NCBI RefSeq assembly: GCF_000418325.1
Contig: NC_021658.1
Coordinates: forward strand, 806,001 to 870,000
Origin: Sorangium cellulosum So0157-2
GTDB lineage: Bacteria; Myxococcota_A; Polyangia; Polyangiales; Polyangiaceae
Direction of reading: 5' to 3'
DNA length: 64,000 bases
This document shows positions 1-16,307 of this stretch, piece after piece; position 1 is the first letter of the stretch, and the number at the start of each line of letters is the position of its first letter. The notes beneath the pieces are model-generated. The model was not told the origin of the DNA. It saw nothing but the letters and a program-made list of their open reading frames with translations, and made no database searches. The position numbers and the translations under genes are program-made.

Positions 1-17
1 GAAGGCGCAGCGATTCT

Positions 18-90
18 AGGGGTATAGCTCAGTTGGTAGAGCAGCGGATTCCAAATCCGCAGGTCGGGAGTTCGAGCCTCTCTGCCCCTG
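18..90 (+). tRNA. trpT: tRNA-Trp (CCA)
   Basis: A 73-nt cloverleaf can be folded by eye. The acceptor stem AGGGGTA pairs with TGCCCCT (one G-T pair). The D arm contains AGCTCAGTTGGTAGAGC. The anticodon stem GCGGA/TCCGC encloses loop TTCCAAA with anticodon CCA, and the T arm GGGAG/CTCTC encloses TTCGAGC. The discriminator is G and the CCA tail is not encoded. tRNA-Trp just before secE-nusG is a common bacterial arrangement. Confidence 0.96.
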
Positions 91-177
91 CCGGGGAATG
101 CGGGCGCCCAGGGGGCGCCCTCGGAGCCCCATCGAGCAGGCTTCTGTCTGCCGCGGGCCGGCGCGTTTGGTGTGGTT

Positions 178-804
178 ATGGCGAAGAGTCAAAAAGACAA
201 GCAAACGCCGAAGGTCGCGGAGGATGGGGAGCCGGACGAATCTGGAGCGCCCGCACCCGCCGAAGCGTCGTCCCTCGTGACGCAAGGCGAGGAGCCGGAG
301 GCCGCTGACGCCGAGGGCGCCGAGGCGCAGCGCGCCGGCGAGCGCGAGGACGCCGAGGAAGCCGAGGAAGAGGTCGCGGCCACGCAGCTCGGGACCGAGC
401 GCTATGTGCTCGCCGGCTTCTTCGCCTCCGGGATGCTGCTCGCTTACCTGCTCGGCAAGGTCATCCACGGCGTCTGGGCGACCCTCTCCAACAAGGACTG
501 GTTCAGCCGAACGCTGCCGGCGGTCTCCGCGGTGGGTGACGACGACAAGGCGACCTACGGCATGGTCGTCGGCGGCGTCATCGCGCTCATCGTCGTGCTG
601 CGTGCGTTCCGCAACGCGGAGCTCCGCACCTGGAGCGACGAGGTCGCCTCCGAGCTGGCGAAGGTGAAGTGGCCGACCAAGAAAGAGGTGACGAACTCGA
701 CGTTCGTCGTGATCGCGACGACCACCGTGGCGACCCTCTACCTGGCGCTGCTCGACCGCTTCTGGGCGTTCGTGACCAACATCGTTTACGGCGATGGAAG
801 CTGA
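178..804 (+). CDS. secE: Preprotein translocase subunit SecE, three-TM form with acidic N-terminal extension
   Basis: SecE is the small essential subunit of the SecYEG channel in the inner membrane. The ATG at 178 gives 208 residues; an in-frame GTG at 172 is possible and neither has a good Shine-Dalgarno. Residues 1-75 are charged and rich in Glu/Ala, predicted disordered. Hydrophobic segments lie near 77-100, 126-144 and 172-198. The SecE hallmark amphipathic helix is visible just before the last segment (ELAKVKWPTKKEV, about 158-170). Three TM segments resemble the E. coli form rather than the one-TM form of many bacteria. The gene follows tRNA-Trp and lies 30 nt before nusG, the standard order. 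The long acidic extension is unusual in length. Confidence 0.95.
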   Translation: MAKSQKDKQTPKVAEDGEPDESGAPAPAEASSLVTQGEEPEAADAEGAEAQRAGEREDAEEAEEEVAATQLGTERYVLAGFFASGMLLAYLLGKVIHGVWATLSNKDWFSRTLPAVSAVGDDDKATYGMVVGGVIALIVVLRAFRNAELRTWSDEVASELAKVKWPTKKEVTNSTFVVIATTTVATLYLALLDRFWAFVTNIVYGDGS

Positions 805-834
805 AGCAGGGGGATCCTGAGGGAATCAAGCGCC

Positions 835-1365
835 ATGGCCAAGAAGTGGTACGTCATCCATACCTACTCGGGATACGAGGCGAAGGTGCGCGACGCGCTC
901 CAGCAGCGCGTGAAGCAGTACGGACTGGAAGATCGGTTCGGCGAGATCCTCATCCCGAGCGAGACGGTCACGGAGAACCGTCCCGGCGGCAAGACCCGCG
1001 TCCGTCAGAAGCTCAGCTTGCCCGGCTACATCTTCGTCGAGATGGAGATGAACGAGCAGGTCTGGCACCTGGTCAAGGACACGCCCAAGGTGACCGGCTT
1101 CATCGGCAACCAGACGCCGCAGGAAGTCCCGCTGGTGCAGATCGACAACCTCCGGCGGGGCATCGTCGAGGGGTCGGTCAAGCCGAAGCCGCGGCTCACG
1201 TTCGAGGTGGGTGAGGAGGTGCGGGTCCTGGACGGGGCCTTCGCGAACTTCACCGGCACGGTCGACGACGTGAAGATGGACAAGCAGAAGCTCAAGGTGA
1301 AGGTCAGCATCTTCGGCCGACCCACCAGCGTGGAGCTCGACTTCTCAGCCGTGGAGAAGCGCTAG
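835..1365 (+). CDS. nusG: Transcription termination/antitermination factor NusG
   Basis: NusG binds RNA polymerase through its NGN domain and links it to Rho or the ribosome through its KOW domain. The 176 residues match the usual length (E. coli 181). The N-terminal NGN domain begins [15 protein letters not shown], and the C-terminal KOW domain contains [18 protein letters not shown] near residues 124-141. A purine-rich GAGGG lies about 11 nt before the ATG. It sits between secE and rplK as in most bacteria. Confidence 0.98.
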   Translation: MAKKWYVIHTYSGYEAKVRDALQQRVKQYGLEDRFGEILIPSETVTENRPGGKTRVRQKLSLPGYIFVEMEMNEQVWHLVKDTPKVTGFIGNQTPQEVPLVQIDNLRRGIVEGSVKPKPRLTFEVGEEVRVLDGAFANFTGTVDDVKMDKQKLKVKVSIFGRPTSVELDFSAVEKR

Positions 1366-1395
1366 CCGGGGGCGAACGGCTGCAAACCTGCGGGC

Positions 1396-1456
1396 GAGCG
1401 CCGCGCCTCCGCGGCGCTCCGCTGTTTCTCTGAAAAGTAGACCGCCCGTCGGGCGG
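1396..1456 (+). terminator. Two hairpins between nusG and rplK
   Basis: Positions 1396-1405 and 1410-1419 form a perfect 10-bp GC stem with loop CCTC, followed after 6 nt by TTTCTCTG, so it looks like a weak intrinsic terminator or attenuator. A second stem, 1442-1447 with 1451-1456 (CCGCCC/GGGCGG, loop GTC), follows just before rplK. They could separate secE-nusG transcripts from the ribosomal protein transcript; that role is inferred. Confidence 0.55.
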
Positions 1457-1482
1457 CGGTTCGATAGGGTGCGAGATTCATC

Positions 1483-1926
1483 ATGGCGAAGAAAGTCACT
1501 GGGTACGTGAAGCTGCAGCTTCCGGCGGGCAAGGCCAACCCGTCGCCCCCCGTCGGTCCGGCGCTCGGCCAGCACGGCGTCAACATCATGGCGTTCTGCA
1601 AGGACTTCAACTCGCGGACGGCAGCGCAGGGAGACATGATCATCCCGGTGGTGATCACGGTCTTCTCGGACCGCTCGTTCACGTTCATCCTGAAGACGCC
1701 GCCGGCCTCCGTCCTTCTCAAGAAGGCGGCGGGGCTCGAGACCAAGAAGAAGCCGGGCGCGGGTTCCAAGGAGCCCAACAAGGTCAAGGTGGGCAAGGTC
1801 ACGCAGAAGCAGCTGCAGGAGCTCGCCCAGCTCAAGATGCAGGACATGAACACGACGAACCTCGAGTCCGCGATGCGCAGCATGGCGGGCACCGCCCGCT
1901 CGATGGGCATCGACATCGTCGACTGA
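1483..1926 (+). CDS. rplK: 50S ribosomal protein L11
   Basis: L11 binds the GTPase-associated centre of 23S rRNA and supports factor-dependent GTP hydrolysis and RelA activation. The 147-residue product starts [18 protein letters not shown] and has the family core [20 protein letters not shown] near residues 24-43. The C-terminal RNA-binding domain contains [15 protein letters not shown] and ends with the typical [11 protein letters not shown]. The upstream Shine-Dalgarno is poor (GCGAGATTCATC). It heads the rplKA-JL-rpoBC cluster. Confidence 0.98.
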   Translation: MAKKVTGYVKLQLPAGKANPSPPVGPALGQHGVNIMAFCKDFNSRTAAQGDMIIPVVITVFSDRSFTFILKTPPASVLLKKAAGLETKKKPGAGSKEPNKVKVGKVTQKQLQELAQLKMQDMNTTNLESAMRSMAGTARSMGIDIVD

Positions 1927-2072
1927 GGTGCGTCGCAGCGCTCCCCGCGGTCGGGGATGCGCGGCCGCCTGGCGGCGCTCCGAGGAGGGCGCCCCGGCGG
2001 ACGGGGTAGAAGACTTACCACGGTAGTTTTAGGCGCACCGTGGGAGGCGAGAGCCGTTAAGAAGGAGGGCAT
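1927..2072 (+). promoter_or_regulatory. rplK-rplA intergenic leader with two hairpins and strong RBS
   Basis: A stem TCCCCG/CGGGGA (1942-1947 with 1952-1957, loop CGGT) can be extended by GCGC pairing to 1938-1962 with one bulge. A second inverted repeat CCACGGT/ACCGTGG lies at 2018-2024 and 2037-2043. The RBS GAAGGAGG (2061-2068) precedes the GTG start of rplA. In E. coli L1 represses its own operon through an mRNA leader structure; whether these hairpins do the same here is inference. Confidence 0.45.
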
Positions 2073-2783
2073 GTGCCGAAAGTCGCCAAGAAGAAACTCG
2101 CAGCGCGGGCAGTCGTCGACCGCGCTCGAAAGTACACGTTGCAGGAGGCCTGCGCGCTCGTGAAGCAAGCCGCGCCTGCCAAGTTCGACGAGACGGTGGA
2201 CCTCGCGGTCCGGCTGGGGGTCAACCCGCGGCACGCAGACCAGATGGTCCGCGGCGCCGTGGTGCTCCCGCATGGTACGGGGCAATCGCTCCGGGTGCTG
2301 GTGTTCGCCAAGGGCGAGAAGGCCAGGGAGGCCGAGGCTGCCGGGGCCGATTTCGTCGGCGAGGCGGATCTCGTGAACAAGGTCCAGGAAGGCTTCATGG
2401 ACTTTGACCGCGTGATCGCGACGCCCGACATGATGGGCCTGGTGGGCAAGCTCGGCCGTATCCTCGGTCCGCGCGGCCTGATGCCGAACCCCAAGGTCGG
2501 GACGGTCACGTTCGACGTGAAGACGGCCATCACCGAGGCCAAGGCCGGCAAGGTCGAGTACCGCGTCGAGAAGGCGGGCATCGTGCACGCCCGGATCGGC
2601 AAGGTCTCCTTCGCGGAGGGCGCGCTCCAGGTCAACGCGGACGCGCTGATCCAGGCGCTCGTCCGGGCCAAGCCGGCGACGGCCAAGGGCATCTACCTCC
2701 GGAGCATCACGATGTCCTCGACGATGGGCCCGGGGGTTCGCATCGACCCGGTCCACTTCATCGGCAAGGCAGAGGAGGCGTAG
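2073..2783 (+). CDS. rplA: 50S ribosomal protein L1
   Basis: L1 forms the mobile L1 stalk of the 50S subunit and in many bacteria represses its own operon. The GTG start at 2073 is fixed by the RBS GAAGGAGG five bases upstream; a nearby ATG at 2071 is out of frame. The 236 residues match the family (E. coli 234). Recognisable motifs are [20 protein letters not shown] near 47-66, [18 protein letters not shown] near 129-146 and the C-terminal [11 protein letters not shown]. It is followed by rplJ after a 3-nt gap. Confidence 0.98.
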   Translation: MPKVAKKKLAARAVVDRARKYTLQEACALVKQAAPAKFDETVDLAVRLGVNPRHADQMVRGAVVLPHGTGQSLRVLVFAKGEKAREAEAAGADFVGEADLVNKVQEGFMDFDRVIATPDMMGLVGKLGRILGPRGLMPNPKVGTVTFDVKTAITEAKAGKVEYRVEKAGIVHARIGKVSFAEGALQVNADALIQALVRAKPATAKGIYLRSITMSSTMGPGVRIDPVHFIGKAEEA

Positions 2784-2786
2784 CCC

Positions 2787-3317
2787 ATGGAACGGTCCCA
2801 AAAGGAAGAGGTCGTCGGCTCCGTCCGGCAGAAGTTCGAGCGGATGTCTTCCGCGGTCTTCCTGGACTTCAAGGGGATGAACGTCGAGGCGGTCACCAAG
2901 CTTCGCGATGAGTTCCGGAAGTCCGGCGTGGAGTACCGGGTCGTGAAGAACACGCTCGTCCGCCACGCCATCAAGGAGCACCCCTGGGCGAACACGCTGG
3001 CGAAGAGCCTGACCGGCATGACCGGCGTGGCCTGGAGCTACGAGGATCCGAGCGCGGCAGCCAAGGTCGTCAAGGCGTTCCGCAAGGACAACCAGAAGCT
3101 CCAGATCAAGGCCGGGCTCATCGAGGGGCAGATCCTCTCCGGCGACGCCGTCGAGACGCAGCTCGCGACGATGCCCGGCAAGGATGAGCTCCGCGCCATG
3201 CTGCTCGCGACGCTCCAGGCGCCGCTCCAGCAGTTCGTGCAGCAGCTCAACGCGCCTCTCCAGAATTTCGCCTATCTCCTGAAGGCGAAGGAAGACGCGG
3301 CGGGCACATCGGGCTGA
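2787..3317 (+). CDS. rplJ: 50S ribosomal protein L10
   Basis: L10 is the base of the ribosomal stalk and binds L7/L12 dimers through its C-terminal helix. The 176 residues (E. coli 165) include the L10 motifs SSAVFLDFKGMNVEAVTKLR and EYRVVKNTLVRHAI. The C-terminal helix (LLATLQAPLQQFVQQLNAPL) has the repetitive hydrophobic pattern used for L7/L12 docking. The RBS GGAGG at 2774-2778 lies inside the end of rplA, so translation of the two is probably coupled. Confidence 0.98.
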   Translation: MERSQKEEVVGSVRQKFERMSSAVFLDFKGMNVEAVTKLRDEFRKSGVEYRVVKNTLVRHAIKEHPWANTLAKSLTGMTGVAWSYEDPSAAAKVVKAFRKDNQKLQIKAGLIEGQILSGDAVETQLATMPGKDELRAMLLATLQAPLQQFVQQLNAPLQNFAYLLKAKEDAAGTSG

Positions 3318-3414
3318 GCGGCCCGTTTCGTAAAAATGGGCCTTGCGCCCGTCTGGTTTTGGTTTACATGGCCCCCTCCCCGGGGCGCGCAGAAGAGTTT
3401 GAAGGAGTCTTGCA
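3318..3414 (+). promoter_or_regulatory. rplJ-rplL intergenic with competing hairpins
   Basis: GGCCC (3320-3324) can pair with GGGCC (3338-3342). The same GGGC (3338-3341) can instead pair with GCCC (3347-3350), a compact hairpin followed by GTCTGGTTTTGGTTT. The two structures are mutually exclusive, as in an attenuator, but both stems are short. A clear RBS GAAGGAG (3401-3407) precedes rplL. Confidence 0.35.
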
Positions 3415-3804
3415 ATGGCTGAGATCACGCGCGAGCAGGTCGTCGATTACCTCTCCAACCTCCCTGTCATCCAGATCGCCGAGCTCATCAAGGACCTCGA
3501 GAACAAGTGGGGCGTCAAGGCCGCCCCGGCGGCGGTCGCCGTCGCGGCCGGCGCTGCCCCCGGCGCCGCTCCGGCCGAGAAGCCGCCGGAGCAGACCGAG
3601 TTCGACGTCATCCTCGCGAACGCCGGCAGCAACAAGATCGGCGTGATCAAGGCGATCCGCGAGATCACGGGTCTGGGCCTGAAGGAGGCGAAGGACCTGG
3701 TCGAGGCCGCGCCGAAGACCGTCAAGGAGCAGGTTTCCAAGGCGGACGCGGAGGAGATGAAGAAGAAGCTCGTCGAGGCAGGTGCTACCGTCGAGCTCAA
3801 GTAA
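3415..3804 (+). CDS. rplL: 50S ribosomal protein L7/L12
   Basis: L7/L12 forms the multimeric flexible stalk that recruits translational GTPases. The 129 residues comprise an N-terminal dimerisation domain ([16 protein letters not shown]), an Ala/Pro-rich hinge near residues 38-60, and the globular C-terminal domain with [17 protein letters not shown] near 80-96. The start has a good RBS (GAAGGAG). A terminator-like hairpin and tandem hairpins follow before rpoB. Confidence 0.98.
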   Translation: MAEITREQVVDYLSNLPVIQIAELIKDLENKWGVKAAPAAVAVAAGAAPGAAPAEKPPEQTEFDVILANAGSNKIGVIKAIREITGLGLKEAKDLVEAAPKTVKEQVSKADAEEMKKKLVEAGATVELK

Positions 3805-3850
3805 CGATCACCGCTCCCTGCCAGGGGAAATCGGGATCCGCCGGAGGACG

Positions 3851-3887
3851 GCGGCAGGGCGGTCGTCCCTGCCGCACGTCCCGCTTT
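3851..3887 (+). terminator. Intrinsic-terminator-like hairpin after rplL (partial attenuator)
   Basis: A perfect 9-bp stem GCGGCAGGG (3851-3859) / CCCTGCCGC (3867-3875) with a 7-nt loop is followed within 9 nt by TTTT (3884-3887). E. coli has an attenuator and an RNase III site at the same place, so partial termination that makes more L7/L12 than RpoB is plausible. This position has the clearest terminator form in the cluster. Confidence 0.65.
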
Positions 3888-3890
3888 TGT

Positions 3891-4001
3891 CTGAAGAAAG
3901 GGGCCGCACATGCGGGCCCTCGCGCAACGCTGAAGAGGGCCGCGAATACGGGTCCTCGGTCAATTCTGAAGAGGACCGCGGGTGCGGGTCCTCGACCAAT
4001 G
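3891..4001 (+). repeat. Three tandem 36-39 nt hairpin units in the rplL-rpoB intergenic region
   Basis: Units run 3891-3929, 3930-3965 and 3966-4001. Each starts CTGAAGA and ends CAACG/CAATT/CAATG. Each folds on itself through GGGCC/GGCCC-like arms, and the arms vary in ways that keep pairing (GGGCC with GGCCC, GGGCC with GGTCC, GGACC with GGTCC). No reading frame uses them. They may be a processing, stalling or protein-binding array between the attenuator and rpoB. Confidence 0.75.
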
Positions 4002-4059
4002 CCGGAGCTCAATGGGTCGCCACGCGGTCCGCTCTGCCCCCACAGCCAAGATGTTTTGG

Positions 4060-4078
4060 GTCCCCACATGCTGGGGAC
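4060..4078 (+). other. Hairpin upstream of rpoB
   Basis: A perfect 7-bp stem GTCCCCA/TGGGGAC encloses loop CATGC, about 90 nt before the rpoB start. There is no downstream T tract, so it is more likely a processing or stability element than a terminator. The surrounding leader 4002-4159 shows no coding potential. Confidence 0.45.
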
Positions 4079-4170
4079 GCTCGCTCGCCATTGGTGCGTA
4101 GCTTCGTGTTCGTTGCTCGGTTCGAGCCGTGCGCCCGCCCCGCGCGGCTCGTGTGAGCCGGAGGAAATCG

Positions 4171-8307
<4,137 letters not shown>

Positions 8308-8359
8308 TGCAGTTCGTCACGTCGCGAGCGCCGCGCGCCCGGTCGGTGATGGGGGGGGA

Positions 8360-8383
8360 GGCGCGCCGCGCGGGCGGCGCGCC
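8360..8383 (+). other. GC hairpin in the rpoB-rpoC gap
   Basis: A perfect 10-bp stem (8360-8369 with 8374-8383, loop GCGG) follows a run of eight G (8351-8358). No T tract follows, so it is unlikely to terminate transcription. It may be a processing or stability structure between the two polymerase genes. The 141-nt gap is otherwise featureless up to the rpoC RBS GGAGG. Confidence 0.45.
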
Positions 8384-8448
8384 CCCGAAGTCCGACTCGG
8401 TGGGCGCTGGCAGGTTCATCGGTATCGTTTCCGTCTCCGGAGGTCTCC

Positions 8449-12738
<4,290 letters not shown>

Positions 12739-12746
12739 CGACCGCC

Positions 12747-12789
12747 GGCGCGCCCAGGGCGGGGCCTACCCCCGCCCGCCGGGCGCGCC
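12747..12789 (+). terminator. Large GC-rich hairpin after rpoC
   Basis: GGCGCGCCC plus GGGCGGGG (12747-12764) pairs with CCCCGCCC plus GGGCGCGCC (12770-12789), interrupted only by one A on one side and GCC on the other. It starts 9 nt after the rpoC stop. There is no clear T tract, common for terminators in very GC-rich genomes. Confidence 0.6.
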
Positions 12790-12798
12790 GTCTGGCAT

Positions 12799-13165
12799 CC
12801 AGTAACCGAGCGCGCCGCCCGGTACCCCAGTCACCGGGCGTGCCGCCCCGGCCCGCTTTCCCTTCCCAGCCCTGAGCTTGCCGGTCTGGCGGAACGCGCC
12901 GGACGTGGCGTGAGCGCCTACCCGGGGTCAGTCTTCATCTCCACGTAGCAGCGCGTCGGGTCGAGCGGGACCTCGGGGGCCAACCGGCGCTGGCCGGGAT
13001 GTTCACGGGGCTCGCGCACCGCTCCGAGCTCTGCTCTCATTCATCGAGCGCACCCCATGGCGGATACGCCGCGAGCGGCTGGCCAGCTTTCCCCGCGTGC
13101 TTTCGTTCCGCGAGGGTTCTTGGGCGCGCGCCTACCTCCAATTTCTGAGTAGAATCAGGGTTTCG
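12799..13165. other. Intergenic region after rpoC with an imperfect tandem repeat
   Basis: Two 21-nt near-identical segments (12799-12819 and 12827-12847, three differences) contain a further GCCCGGT/ACCGGGC stem (12817-12823 with 12833-12839). The remainder up to 13165 shows no convincing gene. A short more AT-rich stretch (TTTCTGAGTAGAATCAGGG) precedes the next start and may hold its promoter. Confidence 0.5.
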
Positions 13166-15463
13166 ATGGCTTCCGTTCAAGGATTGAACCAGCGGATTGC
13201 CGATCGCCTCGTCCTCGAGGGGCGCATCACCCCGGACGACCATCGTCGCGCGGTGGAGTACGCGATGCGGACCCGCGGCCGCATCGAGGACGCCATCATC
13301 GAGCTCGATATCGTCAACGAGGCCGAGCTCCTGAAGTTCATCGCGACCGTCCACAACACCCGCTTCGTCTCGACCGAGAAGCTCTCGAAGGCGATCATCG
13401 AGCCCCGCGTGCTCGCCAAGGTCTCGGCGATCACCGCGACGTTGCACGGCGTCTTTCCGGTCCTGCTCGATGAGCGGAACACGACGCTCTCGGTCGCGAC
13501 GGCGGATCCCGACAACGACGCCGCGCTGCACGAGATCCGGCTGGCCGCGGGCGTGCGGGACGTACGCGCCATCGTCGCCCGGCCGGCGGCGGTGCGCGCG
13601 GCCATCGCCTACCATTACCGGGGCGACACGACCGCCTTCAATTCGCTGCTGCGGCCGGTCAGCTCGTTCGACGAGATCCTCTACAACAACAACAGCAATC
13701 CGTTCGAGCGTACGTCGATGACGTACGAGCGCGCGTCGATCCCCGATCGCACGTCGATGACGCACGTGCCGGCTGCGCATCCGCAGCCGATGCACCCGCA
13801 GGCGACGATGCACGGCCAGCCGGCGCACGCGACGCCCGCGCACCCGCAGACGACGATGCACGGGCAGGCGACGATGCACGGTCAGCCGATGCACGCGCAG
13901 CCGATGCACGGGCAGGCGACGATGCACGGGCAGCCGGTGCACGCGCAGCCGATGCACGGCCAGCCGGCGCTCGCCTCCATCCCTGCGCCGCTCGCTGTGA
14001 CGCCGCAGCCTCCGGCGGTGATGCGGGGGCCCGCCGCGCCCGCCGCGCCGCGCGTGGCCCCGGCTGGCCCCCCGCCCACGCCGGTGCCGCCCTCGCCGCC
14101 CCCTCAGCCGCAGGTCGCCCCGGTCTCCGCGCCGGTCGCGGCGCCCCCGCCGCCGCCGCACCCGACCACGAGCCACGCGTACGTCGAGACGCTGAACGTC
14201 CTCGTGAGCCTGCTCGAGAACGCGCGGCAGGACCTCCGGGGCCATTCCTCCACGGTCGCGCGCATCGTCCGCAAGCTCTGCGAGCGCATCGGCCTGCCGC
14301 CGACGACGGTCGCGAGCTACGTGGCCTCGGCGTACCTGCACGATCTCGGCAAGAACGGCCCGTACCACCTCACCGCGCTCAACGTGGCCGAGTACGAGGG
14401 GCACCGCCTCGCCGCGACGAAGAGCGTCGATCTCCCCGCGCACCTCATGGAGTCGGTGGGGCTGCCGCAGGAGGTCGTCTCGGCGATCAGCCTGATGTAC
14501 GAGCGCTACGACGGCAGCGGCTTCCCCGACGGCCTGTCCGGCAAGGAGATCCCGCTCGGCGCGCGCATCCTCGCGGTCGCGGACACCTACGCCGACCTCA
14601 CCCAGAACCCGCGCAACCCGTACCGCAAGGCGCTCCGCCCGCCCGAGGCGTGCGACGTGCTCGCCCAGTACCGCGGCACCATCTTCGATCCGAACATCGT
14701 CGACCTCTTCCGCCAGGTCATGACCGGCGACGACATGCGCGCGAAGCTCCTCTCCGACCGGCACCAGGCGCTCATCGTCGACCCGGATCCCGAGGAGACG
14801 ACGGTGCTCGAGCTGCGGCTCCTCGAGCAGGGGTTCGAGGTCTCGATCGCGCGCAACGTGGCGCAGGCGCGGCGCGAGCTCGAGACGAAGGACATCGAGG
14901 TGGTCGTCAGCGAGATCGATCTCGAGGAGCCCGACGCCGGCCTCGCGCTCCGCGCCGACGCGCTGAAGCTCGGCTTCGGCCGCGACAAGACGTGGGTCAT
15001 CCTCACCGCGAAGACCGACCGGCAGACCGCCCAGCGCGCCTTCGATCTCGGCGTCGACGACTTCGTCTCGAAGCCGGCGTCGACCGACGTCATGGCCGCC
15101 AAGCTCCGCCAGCTCATCGAGCGGCGCTCCTCGACCGCCGCCCCGCGCGGCGTGTCCGGCTCGCTCGCCGAGATGGGCCTGCCGGACATGATCCAGATCC
15201 TCTGGCACGGCCGGAAGACGTGCGCGCTCAAGATCCAGGCGAACTCCATGGCCGGCGAGATCCACTTCGCCGACGGGCAGGTCGTCCACGCGCTCTGGGC
15301 CGGCGCGCAGGGCGAGGACGCGTTCTACAGGATGCTCACGCTGCGCGAGGGCGACTTCCGCCTCGACCCGACCTTCTCGCCCAGCACGCGCAGCATCACC
15401 GCGTCGCCCGAGGCGCTGCTCCTCGAAGGGATGCGCCGCCTCGACGAGGGGACCCTGTCGTAG
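13166..15463 (+). CDS. MshEN / HD-GYP-like / REC-like / DUF4388 multidomain signalling protein
   Basis: The ATG at 13166 gives 765 residues; the open frame continues upstream but without family-like sequence. Domains in order: MshEN-type N-terminal domain (about 1-150); a low-complexity repeat of MHGQPMHAQ-like units (about 205-268); a Pro/Ala linker to about 335; an HD-GYP-like domain (about 341-525) with YLHDLGKNG near 391 and YERYDGSGFPDGLSG near 450; a REC-like domain (about 531-655); and a C-terminal DUF4388 domain. The second His pair of HD-GYP (usually HHE) reads MYE, and the usual phospho-acceptor position of REC reads SEIDL. Both modules may therefore be catalytically or phosphorylation-impaired and act as sensors. 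MshEN domains can bind cyclic di-GMP in other proteins; binding here is inference. Confidence 0.85.
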   Translation: MASVQGLNQRIADRLVLEGRITPDDHRRAVEYAMRTRGRIEDAIIELDIVNEAELLKFIATVHNTRFVSTEKLSKAIIEPRVLAKVSAITATLHGVFPVLLDERNTTLSVATADPDNDAALHEIRLAAGVRDVRAIVARPAAVRAAIAYHYRGDTTAFNSLLRPVSSFDEILYNNNSNPFERTSMTYERASIPDRTSMTHVPAAHPQPMHPQATMHGQPAHATPAHPQTTMHGQATMHGQPMHAQPMHGQATMHGQPVHAQPMHGQPALASIPAPLAVTPQPPAVMRGPAAPAAPRVAPAGPPPTPVPPSPPPQPQVAPVSAPVAAPPPPPHPTTSHAYVETLNVLVSLLENARQDLRGHSSTVARIVRKLCERIGLPPTTVASYVASAYLHDLGKNGPYHLTALNVAEYEGHRLAATKSVDLPAHLMESVGLPQEVVSAISLMYERYDGSGFPDGLSGKEIPLGARILAVADTYADLTQNPRNPYRKALRPPEACDVLAQYRGTIFDPNIVDLFRQVMTGDDMRAKLLSDRHQALIVDPDPEETTVLELRLLEQGFEVSIARNVAQARRELETKDIEVVVSEIDLEEPDAGLALRADALKLGFGRDKTWVILTAKTDRQTAQRAFDLGVDDFVSKPASTDVMAAKLRQLIERRSSTAAPRGVSGSLAEMGLPDMIQILWHGRKTCALKIQANSMAGEIHFADGQVVHALWAGAQGEDAFYRMLTLREGDFRLDPTFSPSTRSITASPEALLLEGMRRLDEGTLS
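13776..13969 (+). repeat. In-frame tandem repeat encoding Met-His-Gly-Gln units
   Basis: The coding sequence repeats ATGCACGGGCAG-like units in phase with alternating GCGCAGCCG-like codons, giving MHGQ(P/A)(M/T/V)(H)AQP. Near-identical codons point to recent expansion by slippage. It lies between the MshEN and HD-GYP-like domains and would act as a His-rich flexible linker. Confidence 0.8.
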
Positions 15464-15486
15464 GCGCGCCGCGCGGGGAGGCCGGG

Positions 15487-16116
15487 TTGAAGAGCTCCGT
15501 CTGCATCGAGACCCCGCGGCTGCGCCTCCTCCTCCCGCCCCTCGACTTCGCCGGCCGCTACCTCGCCTATTTCGAGCGCAACCGCGAGCACCTCGCCCGG
15601 TGGGATCCGCCGCGCCCCGAGGGCTTCTACACCGAGGCGTTCTGGCGCGAGCGTCTCCTCCGCGATCAGGACGACTTCGCCGCCGATCGGGCGCTCCGGC
15701 TCGCGCTGCAGTGGCGCGGCGCCCCTGACGGCGAGGTGATCGGGGTCTGCAACTTCACCCAGTTCGTGCGCGGCGCCTTCCAGGCCGCGACGCTCGGCTA
15801 CTCGCTCGACCAGCGCGCCGTGGGCGCGGGCGTGATGTTCGAGGCCCTCGAGGCGGCGATCGCGTACATGTTCGACGCGCTCGGCTTCCACCGGGTGATG
15901 GCGAACTACCTGCCGCACAACGAGCGCAGCGGGCGGCTGCTCCGGCGCCTCGGCTTCGTCGTCGAGGGCTACGCCCGCGATTACCTGTTCATCGACGGCG
16001 CCTGGCGCGACCACGTCCTGACCGCGCTGACGAACCCGAGGTCCGCGCCGCCGGGCGCGTCGCGGGCGCCGGCAGCGGCGCTCCCCTCCGGCGGCGCCGG
16101 GCACCGCCGCGGATGA
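15487..16116 (+). CDS. GNAT N-acetyltransferase, RimJ/RimL-like
   Basis: The likely start is the TTG at 15487, six bases after GGGGAG (15475-15480). The 209 residues follow the RimJ/RimL pattern: SVCIETPRLRLLLPPLDFA at the N-terminus, GVCNFTQFVRGAFQAATLGY in the central strands, the acetyl-CoA binding segment and FHRVMANYLPHNERSGRLLR, then LGFVVEGYARDYLFIDGAWR. Family members acetylate N-terminal residues of ribosomal or other proteins; the substrate is not evident. The C-terminal 25 residues are Ala/Pro/Gly-rich. It starts 23 nt after the upstream signalling gene. Confidence 0.88.
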   Translation: MKSSVCIETPRLRLLLPPLDFAGRYLAYFERNREHLARWDPPRPEGFYTEAFWRERLLRDQDDFAADRALRLALQWRGAPDGEVIGVCNFTQFVRGAFQAATLGYSLDQRAVGAGVMFEALEAAIAYMFDALGFHRVMANYLPHNERSGRLLRRLGFVVEGYARDYLFIDGAWRDHVLTALTNPRSAPPGASRAPAAALPSGGAGHRRG

Positions 16117-16307
16117 GCGGCCAGCGCAGGATCGGGCGCGCCGCGCCTGCGCCCGCCGCGGCTGCTGCGGCGGATAAGTGCCGAGGATGCTTGGGGATGT
16201 GACGAGCTAGGCCGCGGCCGGCGCGCGCCGCGCCTTGCCCGGAAGCGGGCGTGGCCCTAGCCTCTCCGGAGGCGTGGACCGCAGGTGCGGCCGCGACCCG
16301 GAGGAAC

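Noticed and set aside
2071..2073. ATG at 2071 as the rplA start
   Set aside because: It is out of frame; the GTG at 2073 follows the RBS and gives full L1.
3891..4001. CRISPR array
   Set aside because: Only three direct contiguous units with no spacers; tandem hairpins instead.
4129..4131. ATG at 4129 as the rpoB start
   Set aside because: No RBS and not family-like before residue 15; the ATG at 4171 follows GGAGGA.
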